Shown here: in pieces, positions 9,947 to 20,627 of the stretch
Numbering within the stretch: position 1 is the stretch's first letter
How the letters are laid out: every line of letters begins with the position of its first letter
DNA from: Eretmocerus hayati
Lineage: Eukaryota; Arthropoda; Insecta; Hymenoptera; Aphelinidae
Direction: 5' to 3'
DNA length: 64,000 bases
NCBI GenBank assembly: GCA_029851415.1
Contig: CM056742.1
Location: 64,723,454-64,787,453, forward strand
Notes under the pieces: generated by a model
What the model was told of the DNA's origin: nothing
Databases searched by the model: none
Seen by the model: only the letters and a program-made list of their open reading frames with translations
Program-made: the position numbers and the translations under genes

Positions 9947-10540
9947 TACTATCGGTTTAAAAATGATTGACACCTAGAGAATTTCTGCTATCCTGGCTCC
10001 AAAAGAAATCGCTAATTTTTTTAACTGGGATAACGTCGAAGCACATCTAGTCGCGGCCATGATAAAATTTTTTTGAAGTCGATCGGATGACACCTGCGGC
10101 TGTAGCTGTTATCAGAATGTAAAAAAACGCGGGTATAAGGCCAATTTCAGAGGTAGCTCGCCCAGCAAGCCGCATAATTCTTAGAAAATTCTTTGAGAAT
10201 TCCTAGGGGGCTTGGGAGAATTCTCTGGACAGTTCTCCAAGGGTTCTCAGGCAGTTCTCATATGCGCCACCAAAATCAAGTCTCAAGGAACGACACCTGT
10301 AGTTCGCAAGGAATTCTCCAAGCATTCTCCAAATATGTTTGAAACATTCTTTGAGTCAAAGTATGAGGTTCGCGGTAAGCTCTCAAGAAATTCGCAAGGT
10401 CCTGATATTAGGTTCACAAGGAACTATCTGAGAGCTTACAGAGTGCTATCATATATGAGATCTGGAACGGTCGCCATAGAACTCGCAACTGACTCTTTTC
10501 AGACCAATCCCTATAAGTTCTCTGGAGGTTCACGATGAGG
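9947..10540 (+). repeat. Interspersed repeat X-Y, uninterrupted copy
   Basis: Part X (9,947-10,160) is about 98% identical to the reverse complement of 29,561-29,774. Part Y (10,161-10,540) is a diverged, ttctc-rich relative of the reverse complement of 24,573-24,857. The X/Y junction here (gtagctcg|cccagc) is the place where the 4.7-kb TIR-bounded insert sits in the other copy, so this locus behaves as its empty site. No protein is encoded. Confidence 0.7.
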
Positions 10541-11878
10541 TCTCGAAGCTTCAAAAAAAGTTTCAACAATATTAATAAATAACTTTTGTAAATTGCTTGG
10601 AAGGTTCAGAATTATTCTTATTGATTTCAAATTACTTTCTCATGTTGGCCTATGTTCAAATATCAATGCAAACTAATTGACGATGAATCTCATTTCAGAA
10701 TTTAATATTCAAGTTATTTGGTTCATATAGCTTGTAGATAAAAGATGCATTTCAACGAATGGCTGTCGGTTTGGTTCTAAGGAAAAGCAAATTTTAGACA
10801 TTAAATTTTCGAAGAACAAAATATATTTGAAAGGCAAATGTACTCAAAGTTCAATACATCAACTTGGTATTCTCGTTATCATCGCACTTAATACTAGATA
10901 CAAGAGCTTTTAATAAATATAGAGTGAGAATAAGTTATGCACTTGTCTCGAATAAACATTAATCTTCTTCTTACGTTATCTGAAGAATAGAAATTATAAT
11001 GAGTATCGAACATCACAACATAGTGCGTGAGCACAAATTAATACTTAGTTGAGTAACTAGAGTTGTTGATAATGATGAAAGTCAGTCTGTCCCTCTCATT
11101 TTCATATCACGAGGATAGAAATTTTATCGGGATATAATACTTGAGTCTTTTTTTACGAATTAAATGGAAAAATTTGAGCTCTAGTCTGAGGAATTGGAAT
11201 TCTTCCAATCAATATGTATCCTCAATTAGCAATCTGCACTATTTAAGCAGCCACGGCAATATGTGTACCGAGACATCTTCAATTCTGCCAAACATAACGC
11301 TTCTCCATACTCGTATTTTGTTGGCAGGGTAGAACAGATTTGATGAATAACACAATTAAAATAGTTGAGAAGGAATCGAATACGTCAACATCGTTGACTG
11401 AAATAATCTTTCGATCCAATGAGAAGAAGTTTAGGCAAAAAGAGATATTTCGTGGAATAGGAATCATTTCCTACGCTACTGTTTATCGATACATTATATG
11501 CACCATCATCAGATTTCGACAAGCGTTCTTCACCAAAAATTTTCTGCATTGTTGACGGCAATGGCTCGAAAGATCGATGAGTTCTAAGAAAATTCACACA
11601 TGTTTCCATGTGCCATGAATAGAGAAGGCTGCTAATGAATACTCACTATCAACATTTTTTCCTAGAAATTAGAGGGCTTGGCCCAAAAAATTGAATAAAA
11701 AAATTGAGATAATTTTTGAGTATAGCCCGATACTGCTTAAAAAAACTGATCGAGATGAATCTACGTATGCGGTGGCCAACGTCGGCACAATTGGCTTTAG
11801 CATAACTCAAAACTATGATTGCATTGGAGGAAACGATAATTCAATCAATAATCACAGTCCACGACTAAGAACACACAT
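10541..11878. other. Intergenic, no feature seen
   Basis: AT-rich sequence downstream of the DUF4806 gene stop codon. Short open frames on both strands overlap each other at 11,141-11,880 and show no domain or splice logic. I see nothing else I can support. Confidence 0.5.
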
Positions 11879-14800
11879 TTAGTCCTCCTCCTCAGCAGCT
11901 TCTTCCATTGCTCTCCTCATAGCTTCATCTTTCTCTCTCTGCTTCTCACGCCTGCGGTGTCGCTCTTCAGCATGCTGAAGGTGGCTCTTGACTGATTTTT
12001 CAATTTGTTTTCTGGTGCCAAAAGAGAGCATGACCGTGCCTGTAATCCAAAGAATTTGCTATTCAGATGCGATGTCACTATTGCTGAAATCATTGGATAA
12101 ATTTGCACTGGAAACATAAAGAAAAATACGCGTCTGTTGACTCTTCAATTACAATTGCGAGAGATTGTAGAAAGATGGCTACCAAGTAACTGAATACGGG
12201 TTTTTTTATAGCAAACCTCACCACGCTAGCACCAAATACTATAAAAACAAATGTAAGACTCAAAATATTCAGGCGAAACTCACGAATTATGGCGTTACAA
12301 ATTTGCGTTCCTTTAAATTTGATCTTGTTTTCATTCTTTTGACCAGACCAACTGTATCTTCCAAGAACTTTTTCCTCAAAAATGTAGTCCAAAAGGTTGA
12401 GCGTGTATTCTGAGACAGTTTCGCCCGCGTATCTTTTCAATCTTGCTACCTGCAAATAGAAATATCAATATCAGTTTCAAATAAATGCAGCAATTGGTTG
12501 AAAATAAGGAGTATATTGAGGAATCGATCACTATAGCCGAAGAAAATGACACAATCTATCACCATAGCCAAAAAAATAACAACATCGATCACCATAGACG
12601 AAGGAAATAACAAAATCGACTAGAAATCTAGAAAAAGCTGAAAATGAGTTTCATTTGCAGTGTGATGAAAAGACAAAAGCCAATTTCGACCCACATGCAT
12701 CAATTTGAAAAAAATTCATTTTTCAGAAGGTCGAATCCAGAAGTCCGATTTAAAATTTGGCACTGCATCCGATTATCTTACCAATTTTACCTCATAACGT
12801 CACAATTTTGAGATTGATAAGAATTACTAAAAAGGGTAACGAATGCTTCAAGTCTAACACTGAAAAAGTTGATTATTTTACGTATGTATGATACGTCGTG
12901 TGAATTTTACTTCCTCACGAGCAAATAGTTTCATGATTGAGCGGTAAAATAGTGATCTAAGTATTGTATAACTCACAAATAAGCGTTGCAATTCTTCTCC
13001 AGTCTTTTTATCTTCTAAGGCTGAGTTAAATTTTAAAGTGGCTTTCAACGTTCTCAGTTTGAAAGTCGGTAAAGGATCGTTCTCTTCGATGCCTTGATCA
13101 TCTTCCATCCGTGGCTGCTGTCTAGCTCTCCATAACTGTAATGATCTCACAACGGCATGTTGGGTTGATCGGATGTCCATCAAAATATCTTGATCCACTA
13201 GCACTTGTTGGCCCTGTTGACTGGGGTTGCCTCTGGTGCTTGATGAAGTCCCTGAAATATGCAGATTCACCCAATTACGAAAAGTCCACTTCTCAAAAAA
13301 TATGTGAATGTTTCGCTTACTCTTTCGGCACTCACCTGGGGTCACAATTTCACATCTTACTGTTGGTAAAATTGAGTCCCCTTCGTCAGAATCGATCGAT
13401 TCATCTTCATTATTGATAACACTGTGGTTAGATTTAGACTGATCTGTAACAAAATTTTATCGAGGCTCATCACACTGGACGTGTTACATAACCCTAAATA
13501 ACTCATGCCATCTTCAACGCTTTTCGTATTCCTGAATTTGAACTCACTCTTTTTTGGTATAGATTTTCCTTTGTTAACAGTGGACTTCTTCTTCTTTTGG
13601 GGGGGAATCTCCTGGTCACTGTTGGAATCCTCATCATCTGGCTCAGAGGAACCTGAATTATCAATAATATCAATTAGAAGAAATATTGATACGGAAATGT
13701 TTCTCTCTTGAAAATCACTCACTTTTCTCTCCTGGTAGACGAATCGATTTTAAAGTAATTTTTCTCTTTGGCTTAGAAGCTGGTTCTGGTAAAGCTGGTA
13801 TGGTATGATCAGATTCAGATTCTCCAGCTGAAAGCTCTTTTTCTTTCCGTTTTGCTGACTCATAATCTAAAATGACAGTGCCTTTGAAAAAATATTGTGA
13901 TCCTATAACTAGGTACAGTTACTTGTTCAGATTAATTCATCATTCCCAGGAAGATCCAATTCCAAAACCTTATAATTTAATTATTTCGAGTCGATTCACA
14001 GACCAGAGTTACAACAAATGGATGATTTATGAATAAATATCACATCTCGCAACTGGTGACATAGGTGAAGCAAAGGAAGTATTTTTAATCCTAATCATCA
14101 TTTGATAACTCCTGGATTTCCAATGACATTTTAGCATGACTAGATTTGAAATAGTATTACCGTAAGGTCCATAGCTTTTGATTACATCATACGTGAGCCA
14201 TGTTTCTTCATTGGGTTCAACCCGACTCAAAATGGTGCTCTTTTTCATCAACTTGGGAGGGGGTATAGAAATTTTCCTCTGGACATGATCGATCCACACT
14301 TTAGAGATTGTTGCCACAAATCGCTTCTTCTCTTTCTTGTCATCAAAAGACACGACATAACAGTTCTTGTCCTGAAAGATGCAGAATATCTGGTGTAAGA
14401 CTAGTAGGTAAATTTGAAGGAGTGTTTCGGTGAATACATTTTTCTAAGCAGTATAAAAGAAATAAAAATTATCAATGCAAGGAGTTTTGAAGTTAATATG
14501 GATCCTTCAAAACTCTCACAAGAGTAGAAATAAGCTAGTCTGTGTGAGTATGCTCAATAGGAATGGAGGATATATTCAGCGCAATCAAAAAGATATCAGG
14601 GAATGCGTGCTAATGATATTGAAACTTCTCATCACTCGTAGCCCTATTGCTAGCTTCAAAACTTGAGGTCTCCGAGGGCAGATGACCAAGGCTAGCACCA
14701 CAGCAAGCACCGAGATCAATGTGACAATATCAAAACTGCGGTCACCAATGGGGTGAACTCAATTTGAGGTTCAAACTCATAAACAACTTTGCCACCTTCT

Positions 14801-15854
14801 ATTGGAATATGATACTATCTCAATGATTCAAGAAAACTATTTCGACATATGAGTAATATATCTCCAGCAATGCAAGGTAATCACACTAAATTTGAGACTG
14901 CAAGATATTCAGGTTCTGTTTGATGCTCATCCATCACTAATCGTAAAACCTAATAAATGAGTATCAGTGATGAAAACTAATGTTTTTATTATCAGGACTA
15001 GGAGAATACTGCAATTTCTCTTGATCAGCTGATCGAGTCAGGGGTGAATAAAGAGGTGCGATACAACTGAAATTTTTGACAATGGTCTGTTATGGTCTTG
15101 TTGGATCTCTTATAGCGTGGAATATTTGTCGTGGACAGTGATCTGACTAATTACAGAAAAAAGTGACCAGACAGAGCATTTTGAGCCAATGCCGAGCTTA
15201 GCGAGAAGGCTAATGAGAGTGATGAAAACAGATTGCACATGTGTACTTCGCACTCGTAAAAGCAGGGCTAATTAATAGGATCGATCTTACACATGTAATT
15301 GCTTATATCTATGACTGCACTGCAATAACTAGTAAATATACACTGACTGCAGTCTGATGGACCAAATGGGTCTGAGCGATGTCAAATAGTCAATAATGGA
15401 TTCCTTTACAGTAACTTTTTACCAGGCAGTGTCACACAGCGTGAAATAGTTGTCTTCTCTTGTGTAGAAATGAAAAGTTGTGATCACTGCACTAAATGAG
15501 GTTAGATTGAATCGCGAATGTTCTCATGGTCGATAATGGTCGATAATGTAGATTCCATGAGAGGCATGAATGATACGAACCCATCCAATTCCAATTCGAA
15601 TTTTTGAGACATTTGCATTAAATAGTGATTCCACGGTCAACTTTTACGTATAAGTATACAGATGAAAAATTCATTGATTGATCCATGTACGAATAGTGGT
15701 AACTGACAGATCAGTTATGAGCACGAGATCCTATTCGGACACTCTCTTTCAGATATATAATTATAAACTTGAATAACACTATTTCAAGTTCACTTACCTC
15801 GTCAGCGGTGACGAGTTCATCCACCTTTTTTCTCGAAGGGCCGATAGAACTCAT
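11879..15854 (-). CDS. DUF4806-domain protein, 8 coding exons
   Basis: A spliced minus-strand gene giving a continuous 408-residue frame. Exons are 15,798-15,854, 14,161-14,371, 13,723-13,866, 13,548-13,652, 13,336-13,443, 12,977-13,251, 12,284-12,449 and 11,879-12,039. Every junction is GT-AG and all phases agree. The start MSSIGPSRKKVDEL is the first methionine, and the stop is TAA. Residues 20-89 form a compact N-terminal module (CYVVSFDD, two conserved Trp, ending WLTYDVIKSYGPY) typical of this insect family. Residues 90-265 are a charged Ser/Lys/Glu linker with a PPQKKKK nuclear-localisation-like stretch. Residues 268-365 match the DUF4806 pattern (LPTF, GETVSEYTLNLLDYIF, YSWSGQKNENKIKFKG). 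The C-terminus is a charged helix. The role is unknown; nuclear or chromatin-associated work is inferred. No lesion is seen. The family call rests on pattern memory. Confidence 0.85.
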
Positions 15855-16075
15855 GTTGGAGACTCCCAATCCTGATTTAGGTGATGAAATAGACCTTTGA
15901 CTAGTCTAACGGGTTTCGGCACGGCTGAACGAGTATTGTCATCAATGAGGTTAAGTGCAGATTTTTTTCGTCCCAAACAAACTACAATCTTTTATTAGCG
16001 TTGGCATAGTTACGGCAGTATGCTTGTACGAGGTTGAACATATAAGTATATACATATACACTTCTTTAACTAGAG

Positions 16076-16222
16076 ATTCCGGGACGCGATGACGTCATTT
16101 CAGCGATATTTTGCCAAATTCCGGGACGCGTTCTAAATTCTAGGACGTCCCGGAAGGCCTCCTTCTAGATTCATATATTCTGGGACGCGGCGAATAATAT
16201 ATTTTGCTATTTTCTGGGACGC
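16076..16222 (+). repeat. Cluster of TTCYGGGACGCG motifs
   Basis: Within 150 bp the motif ttccgggacgcg or ttctgggacgcg occurs four times on the plus strand, plus one inverted gacgtcccgg, at irregular 30-40-bp spacing. It stands out as CpG-rich in AT-rich DNA. It lies upstream of the DUF4806 gene start (15,854), so a promoter role for that gene is possible but not shown. Related gtcccag fragments recur near 16,530 and 16,585. Confidence 0.6.
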
Positions 16223-16258
16223 GTGAAAATTTCGTGATATTTTGAAAAAAACCACTTT

Positions 16259-16471
16259 CTAAGCAAAGTTCTGTTATCTCCTCGGCGGTTATCTCCCACG
16301 AGGGATGGTTAGTGTTTTGAACGCAAAACGAAGTCTAAGCACACGTCTGTTATCTCCTCGGCGGTTATCTCCCACGAGGGATGGTTAGTGTTTTGAACGC
16401 AAAACGAAGTCTAAGCACACGTCTGTTATCTCCTCGGCGGTTATCTCCCACGAGGGATGGTTTAGTGTTTG
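16259..16471 (+). repeat. 76-bp tandem repeat, 2.8 copies
   Basis: Units start at 16,259, 16,335 and 16,411 with ctaagc and share ctcctcggcggttatctccc and gaacgcaaaacgaagt. The second and third units are identical where they overlap. The first differs at a few bases. Period 76 bp. Confidence 0.9.
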
Positions 16472-16992
16472 AATAAAAAAATACTTTCAACCCAAAATTT
16501 CCATTTTTACACGTTTTTGGAAAAATCCCAGTATTTGGGAAAATATACTCTTTTTCGTCCCAGATTTTATGAATCCATATCGGCGTCCCAGTATTTATAG
16601 CTATATGGATGTATATATATATATATGTATATCTTAGAATATACGCGCACATGCGTATACTTTTTGAGGGTTGTTCAAACTCATTTACGATTCGTTTGAA
16701 ATCCTCAAAGAAAGATCCAATGTTTATTCTGAAAAAAACACGCGAATATATGTTGAAAGAAAACACAAATTTATTTTTCTATCCGAATTTCAAACTCCTT
16801 GAGTTTCTTGAACTATCCGGTGGAAATAGTTCACTCATGAATCTTACGGGATATTTGTGGATTGATTTTAGATTCTTGCGATATTCTTGTGATAATGTAG
16901 AACCAATTAATTTGAAAAAATCTGAAACATTACGAAAATATATTTCATCATCTCAGAAACATGTCTGGATTAGATAAGACCTCAACAGAGCA
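16472..16992. other. AT-rich spacer with unassigned 122-codon plus-strand frame
   Basis: A plus-strand frame at 16,609-16,977 begins in a TA-rich stretch and ends inside the next foldback. Its inner part reads like an ordinary soluble protein, but I recognise no family, no splice partner and no start context. I do not call it a gene. Confidence 0.3.
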
Positions 16993-17145
16993 GTCAAGCG
17001 TGGTAGAGTCCTTCCCCTCAAGCCCCTCCAGTCATGTGTAGAGCGCGCCGCGGCGTCGGAGGGAAGGGGCTCCTTCGCCGCGAGCCGCGACGCTCTCTGC
17101 ACTTGACTGGAGGGGCTTGAGGGGAGGGACTCTACTACGCTTGAC
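16993..17145. repeat. GC-rich foldback, 42-bp arms
   Basis: Arms 16,993-17,034 and 17,104-17,145 match at 40 of 42 positions (tips gtcaagcg and cgcttgac). Imperfect pairing continues into the 69-bp centre, which is very rich in CpG (gagcgcgccgcggcgtcgg). The composition is unlike the AT-rich flanks. It is likely a MITE or a transcribed hairpin. A run of 12 G follows at 17,171-17,182. Confidence 0.8.
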
Positions 17146-20100
17146 ACCCCTGGACCTCAAGTATAGTCGAGGGGGGGGGGGGCAAACATTCTATTAGGGA
17201 CTCTGGCACAAATACAAATTCTTCAGGCTCTTTCGTTTTTCTCTGACATCAACATCAGAGAAAAATTTGCCCGTTCTAATATCCCGCTAATTTTCAATTG
17301 TAGGCGGGGATCCATTTGTAGTTCCGCTCTCGATACTAAGCGCTTCACCGGGGGAAAAATGAAATAGATAGCCAATTGAACAATTTCCGCTGTTCGACTC
17401 GTCAATATTCAATCAAATCTATATTTTCATTCCAGTCACGTGCATGAATTCTTAGAAACCTCAACTTTTCTTGGCTCTGAATTCGAAAAAATTGGTGCAC
17501 ACATGCAGAAACACTAGGGTCCCTAGAAGGCCGTAATAAACACACTGCTGAAGATCTGATGGCGCGCATGATTTAAAATCAAAACATGAGTAGTTATCGG
17601 AGATCTCCCCCTCACTGATTGTCCCGTCTATCGCAAACTGTGATTAAGATATCTATCCAGGGCAAGCTGTTGCACGAGAGATTTTTTGATCGTTCGAAAG
17701 AGTTCAGATGACTTTATCTCGGCACAAATTTGGTTGGTTGAAGAAAGAAAAAGTTGACCCTTCTTAACCTCTATCTCGAACATTTGGTGCAGCGACAATT
17801 GTTTGGATCGTCTTCTCCTGGACCAGGTACGAGGTTTAGTACGGCGAAAGTTACGAGGATTTAACTTGCCTCGAGATACTCGGTCTGACTATATCAATTT
17901 CAAATATTGCGTCTATAGCTATCCTGTGTCGCATCATGTGGATGGGTCGTCAAGCGGTCGCAAATACGCCTCTTTGTAGCCACACCGTAGCATCTGGGTT
18001 ATACTACCTCTAAACCCGAATTCCGTCTACACCTGCGATAATGGCAGATATACAGATAAATAGTATAATTGGTAAATCATCTATTATCCATCGAGTTTCA
18101 AACAAGCGGAAATGTGTACGTAACCAGTCTAATTTTGGGTTGCAGAGATTTTTGTATCCGTCACAACTTCTTTGAACAACCGAGGATGTGTTCTTATCAT
18201 TGGTCAGTTGCGCCCACTTTGTGAGAGCTATAGCGTGGTAAGTTTCTATCATTGTCACGTGAGGAATCATGTAACGGATCATGAATTCAGCTTGTCGGTT
18301 TCTCATTCCTACATTCGTTTTTTTGGTAACATCCGTTCACATTCTTCATTGGTACACTCCTAAATGAGGTCATTTATAGCATTGGCTGACTTTTTCTAGC
18401 AATATGTGGAAAAATAGTGAGCACTTCGGGTTATACAGCCATCGGATCGAGTTTGATATTCTATAATATTTTTTCCAAGGAATGTGATTGATTTCTGTAA
18501 AATTTTCTGGAACGCATGATAACACCAAACAAATTTTGTAAGATGAAAAATTTTCTCATGAATATTTAGGTCTGGTCAGGTGGAGTAGACGCGGCAAGAA
18601 TGATTCAGTTGTGCGTTACACAAACATCTGATGGGTATCACACCAAGATTTCTCAGAAATATCTCTATGTCAAGTACAATCGAGACTGCACTTATGAACC
18701 TGATATAATGAGGTAATTTTTCCGTCAAATTATTTTGACATGTATGAGCATGCCTATTAGAAATGCTCATATTACATTTTATTTTTTTTATCAGGAATAA
18801 TGTTATGAAAGTGTGTGAGAGCTGGAGTTTCACGGCCCATCTCATTTTAATACCGTATATGGCGTGGCTAATCAGCTGTGTATACATCCCCTCTCATAAG
18901 CAGTAACTGTTGGAGCACATTCTACGATCTACAGGTAATTTCTAGTTGCCCAATTGCTAGTAAACTGATGCAGATTGTGATAGATGGTCATTTCGTAAAC
19001 ATCGCTGAGTAATACATACTACTAGTTCAGTTGATTTAATAGCGGATTGAAGTATAAATGATCGAACGATAAGCTCTTCAAAAGATTTTTTCAGAAAAAC
19101 CTTTTCATCTTATAAATTTGGTTCTCATAGCTCCGGCTGACAAAGATATGACAAAAAATCCCAGCTGAATGTAAATGCAAGTCATTGTGGAGTAGTTATT
19201 TGTAACAGTTACTTGAAGAATACCCTCGTCCAAATTTTGACATCATGTGGGTCTACACAGCGCTTTCTAAAATAAGTTCCTTGGGTAGAAGTATTGGGCT
19301 GGGAGAATTATTTCTAATTATTTAGCATAGTGATCAGACAGACAGTTAATCTGAGGAAAATGCTTGATGAATATCATACCTCTCGCTCAAGTCGAGCTGA
19401 TGAATATCAGGATTAGAGCTGCACATTTTTCGAGTTGCTAGCCTACACTGTGAAAAACATTCATATGAAGTCTCAGAGTAGCTAACTAATTATGATTAAC
19501 TATTTTTCTTTCATCCAGTTGTGGATGGATCCACCTCTTTGGGAGTTGGAGTTTTATCAGTGTTTGTAGTTTGGTTTACCGGTCCCAGAGCGAATACTTC
19601 TTGGATGCCACTCTGAAAGTGATAGATTCACAAGCGGCTTGTTGAATCGCCGCTACCAGAGTTGAGTTTTACCGACCTAGATGAATTGAATGTTAATTCA
19701 CATTGAGATATTTTACATCGCAACTTTGGTTCCAAATTTTTCTTGTAAAAACTGCAATTAGCTACTATCGGTAGCCGCTAATAATTGCGTGTAGTCTCTT
19801 GGATGTCCCTCAATATTTTGGAAGTATTCGACTCATTTTACAGCTCACTACAAAATGGTTGAGAGTGAGTTGAGATCGTCGAATTTCGATCGAGTAGAGC
19901 TAATCTATATCGTTTTCATGAGACAGAAATTTCAGTCGAATATTATGATGTACTGAGGAAGAACTGAGGCTCCTTGCAACTGCAAGCTCTGTTGTATTTG
20001 GGCTTCGAAAGCATCTATACAGAATAATCGGGATTTTATAGAGGCAACGCGCGGGCAACCATATACAAAATGCCAAAGTTAGAGCAAAATAAAAATTCTG

Positions 20101-20627
20101 AGAGCAACATGACTCTCTCAAAACATTGTAATTCCTATATTTCTCGTCAAAACATCATAGCTCAGCTTTACTCGAATAAAATCCGACGTATCTCAGCTCA
20201 TTTCTGAGATCTTCGAATGAGCTTCGAAACTAGCTAAGAGGCTTTGAGAATAATTGAGAATCAGTCCGATGAAACTCTGGTAGCCTTTAATTGATACTTC
20301 AGAGAGGATATCACATACGCGGGTCCCAAGCCATTCTCATTTTGACGAGAAAACGTGGAATCGTGGTCTTCTTTGCTCGCCGCGGATGATAACTTGCATA
20401 GTTGAATTTCTGTTTTTCTGCAGCGTAACCTTGATAACGAGATTGATTAATTGGTGATTACGGTTACATTCATTTTTTGGCCCATTTTTTCTTAATCGTC
20501 GTTTTTTTCAAATTCTTCTTTCATCAAATTCGCTGGGCATTTATCGTGGATATGTCAGCATGAAAGTCTTTCAAAACAATCGTATTGCAGAGAGATAATC
20601 TAATGATTCCCTTTCTAGATTGACAAG
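17146..20627. other. Intergenic, 3.5 kb, no supported gene
   Basis: AT-rich DNA with only short frames. A 98-codon minus-strand frame (18,010-18,306) was examined and not assigned. No inverted repeat that could serve as an end of the transposase at 20,628 was found by eye. Confidence 0.45.

Noticed and set aside
18010..18306. 98-codon minus-strand frame with protein-like composition
   Set aside because: No recognisable family, no splice partner and no conservation evidence available.
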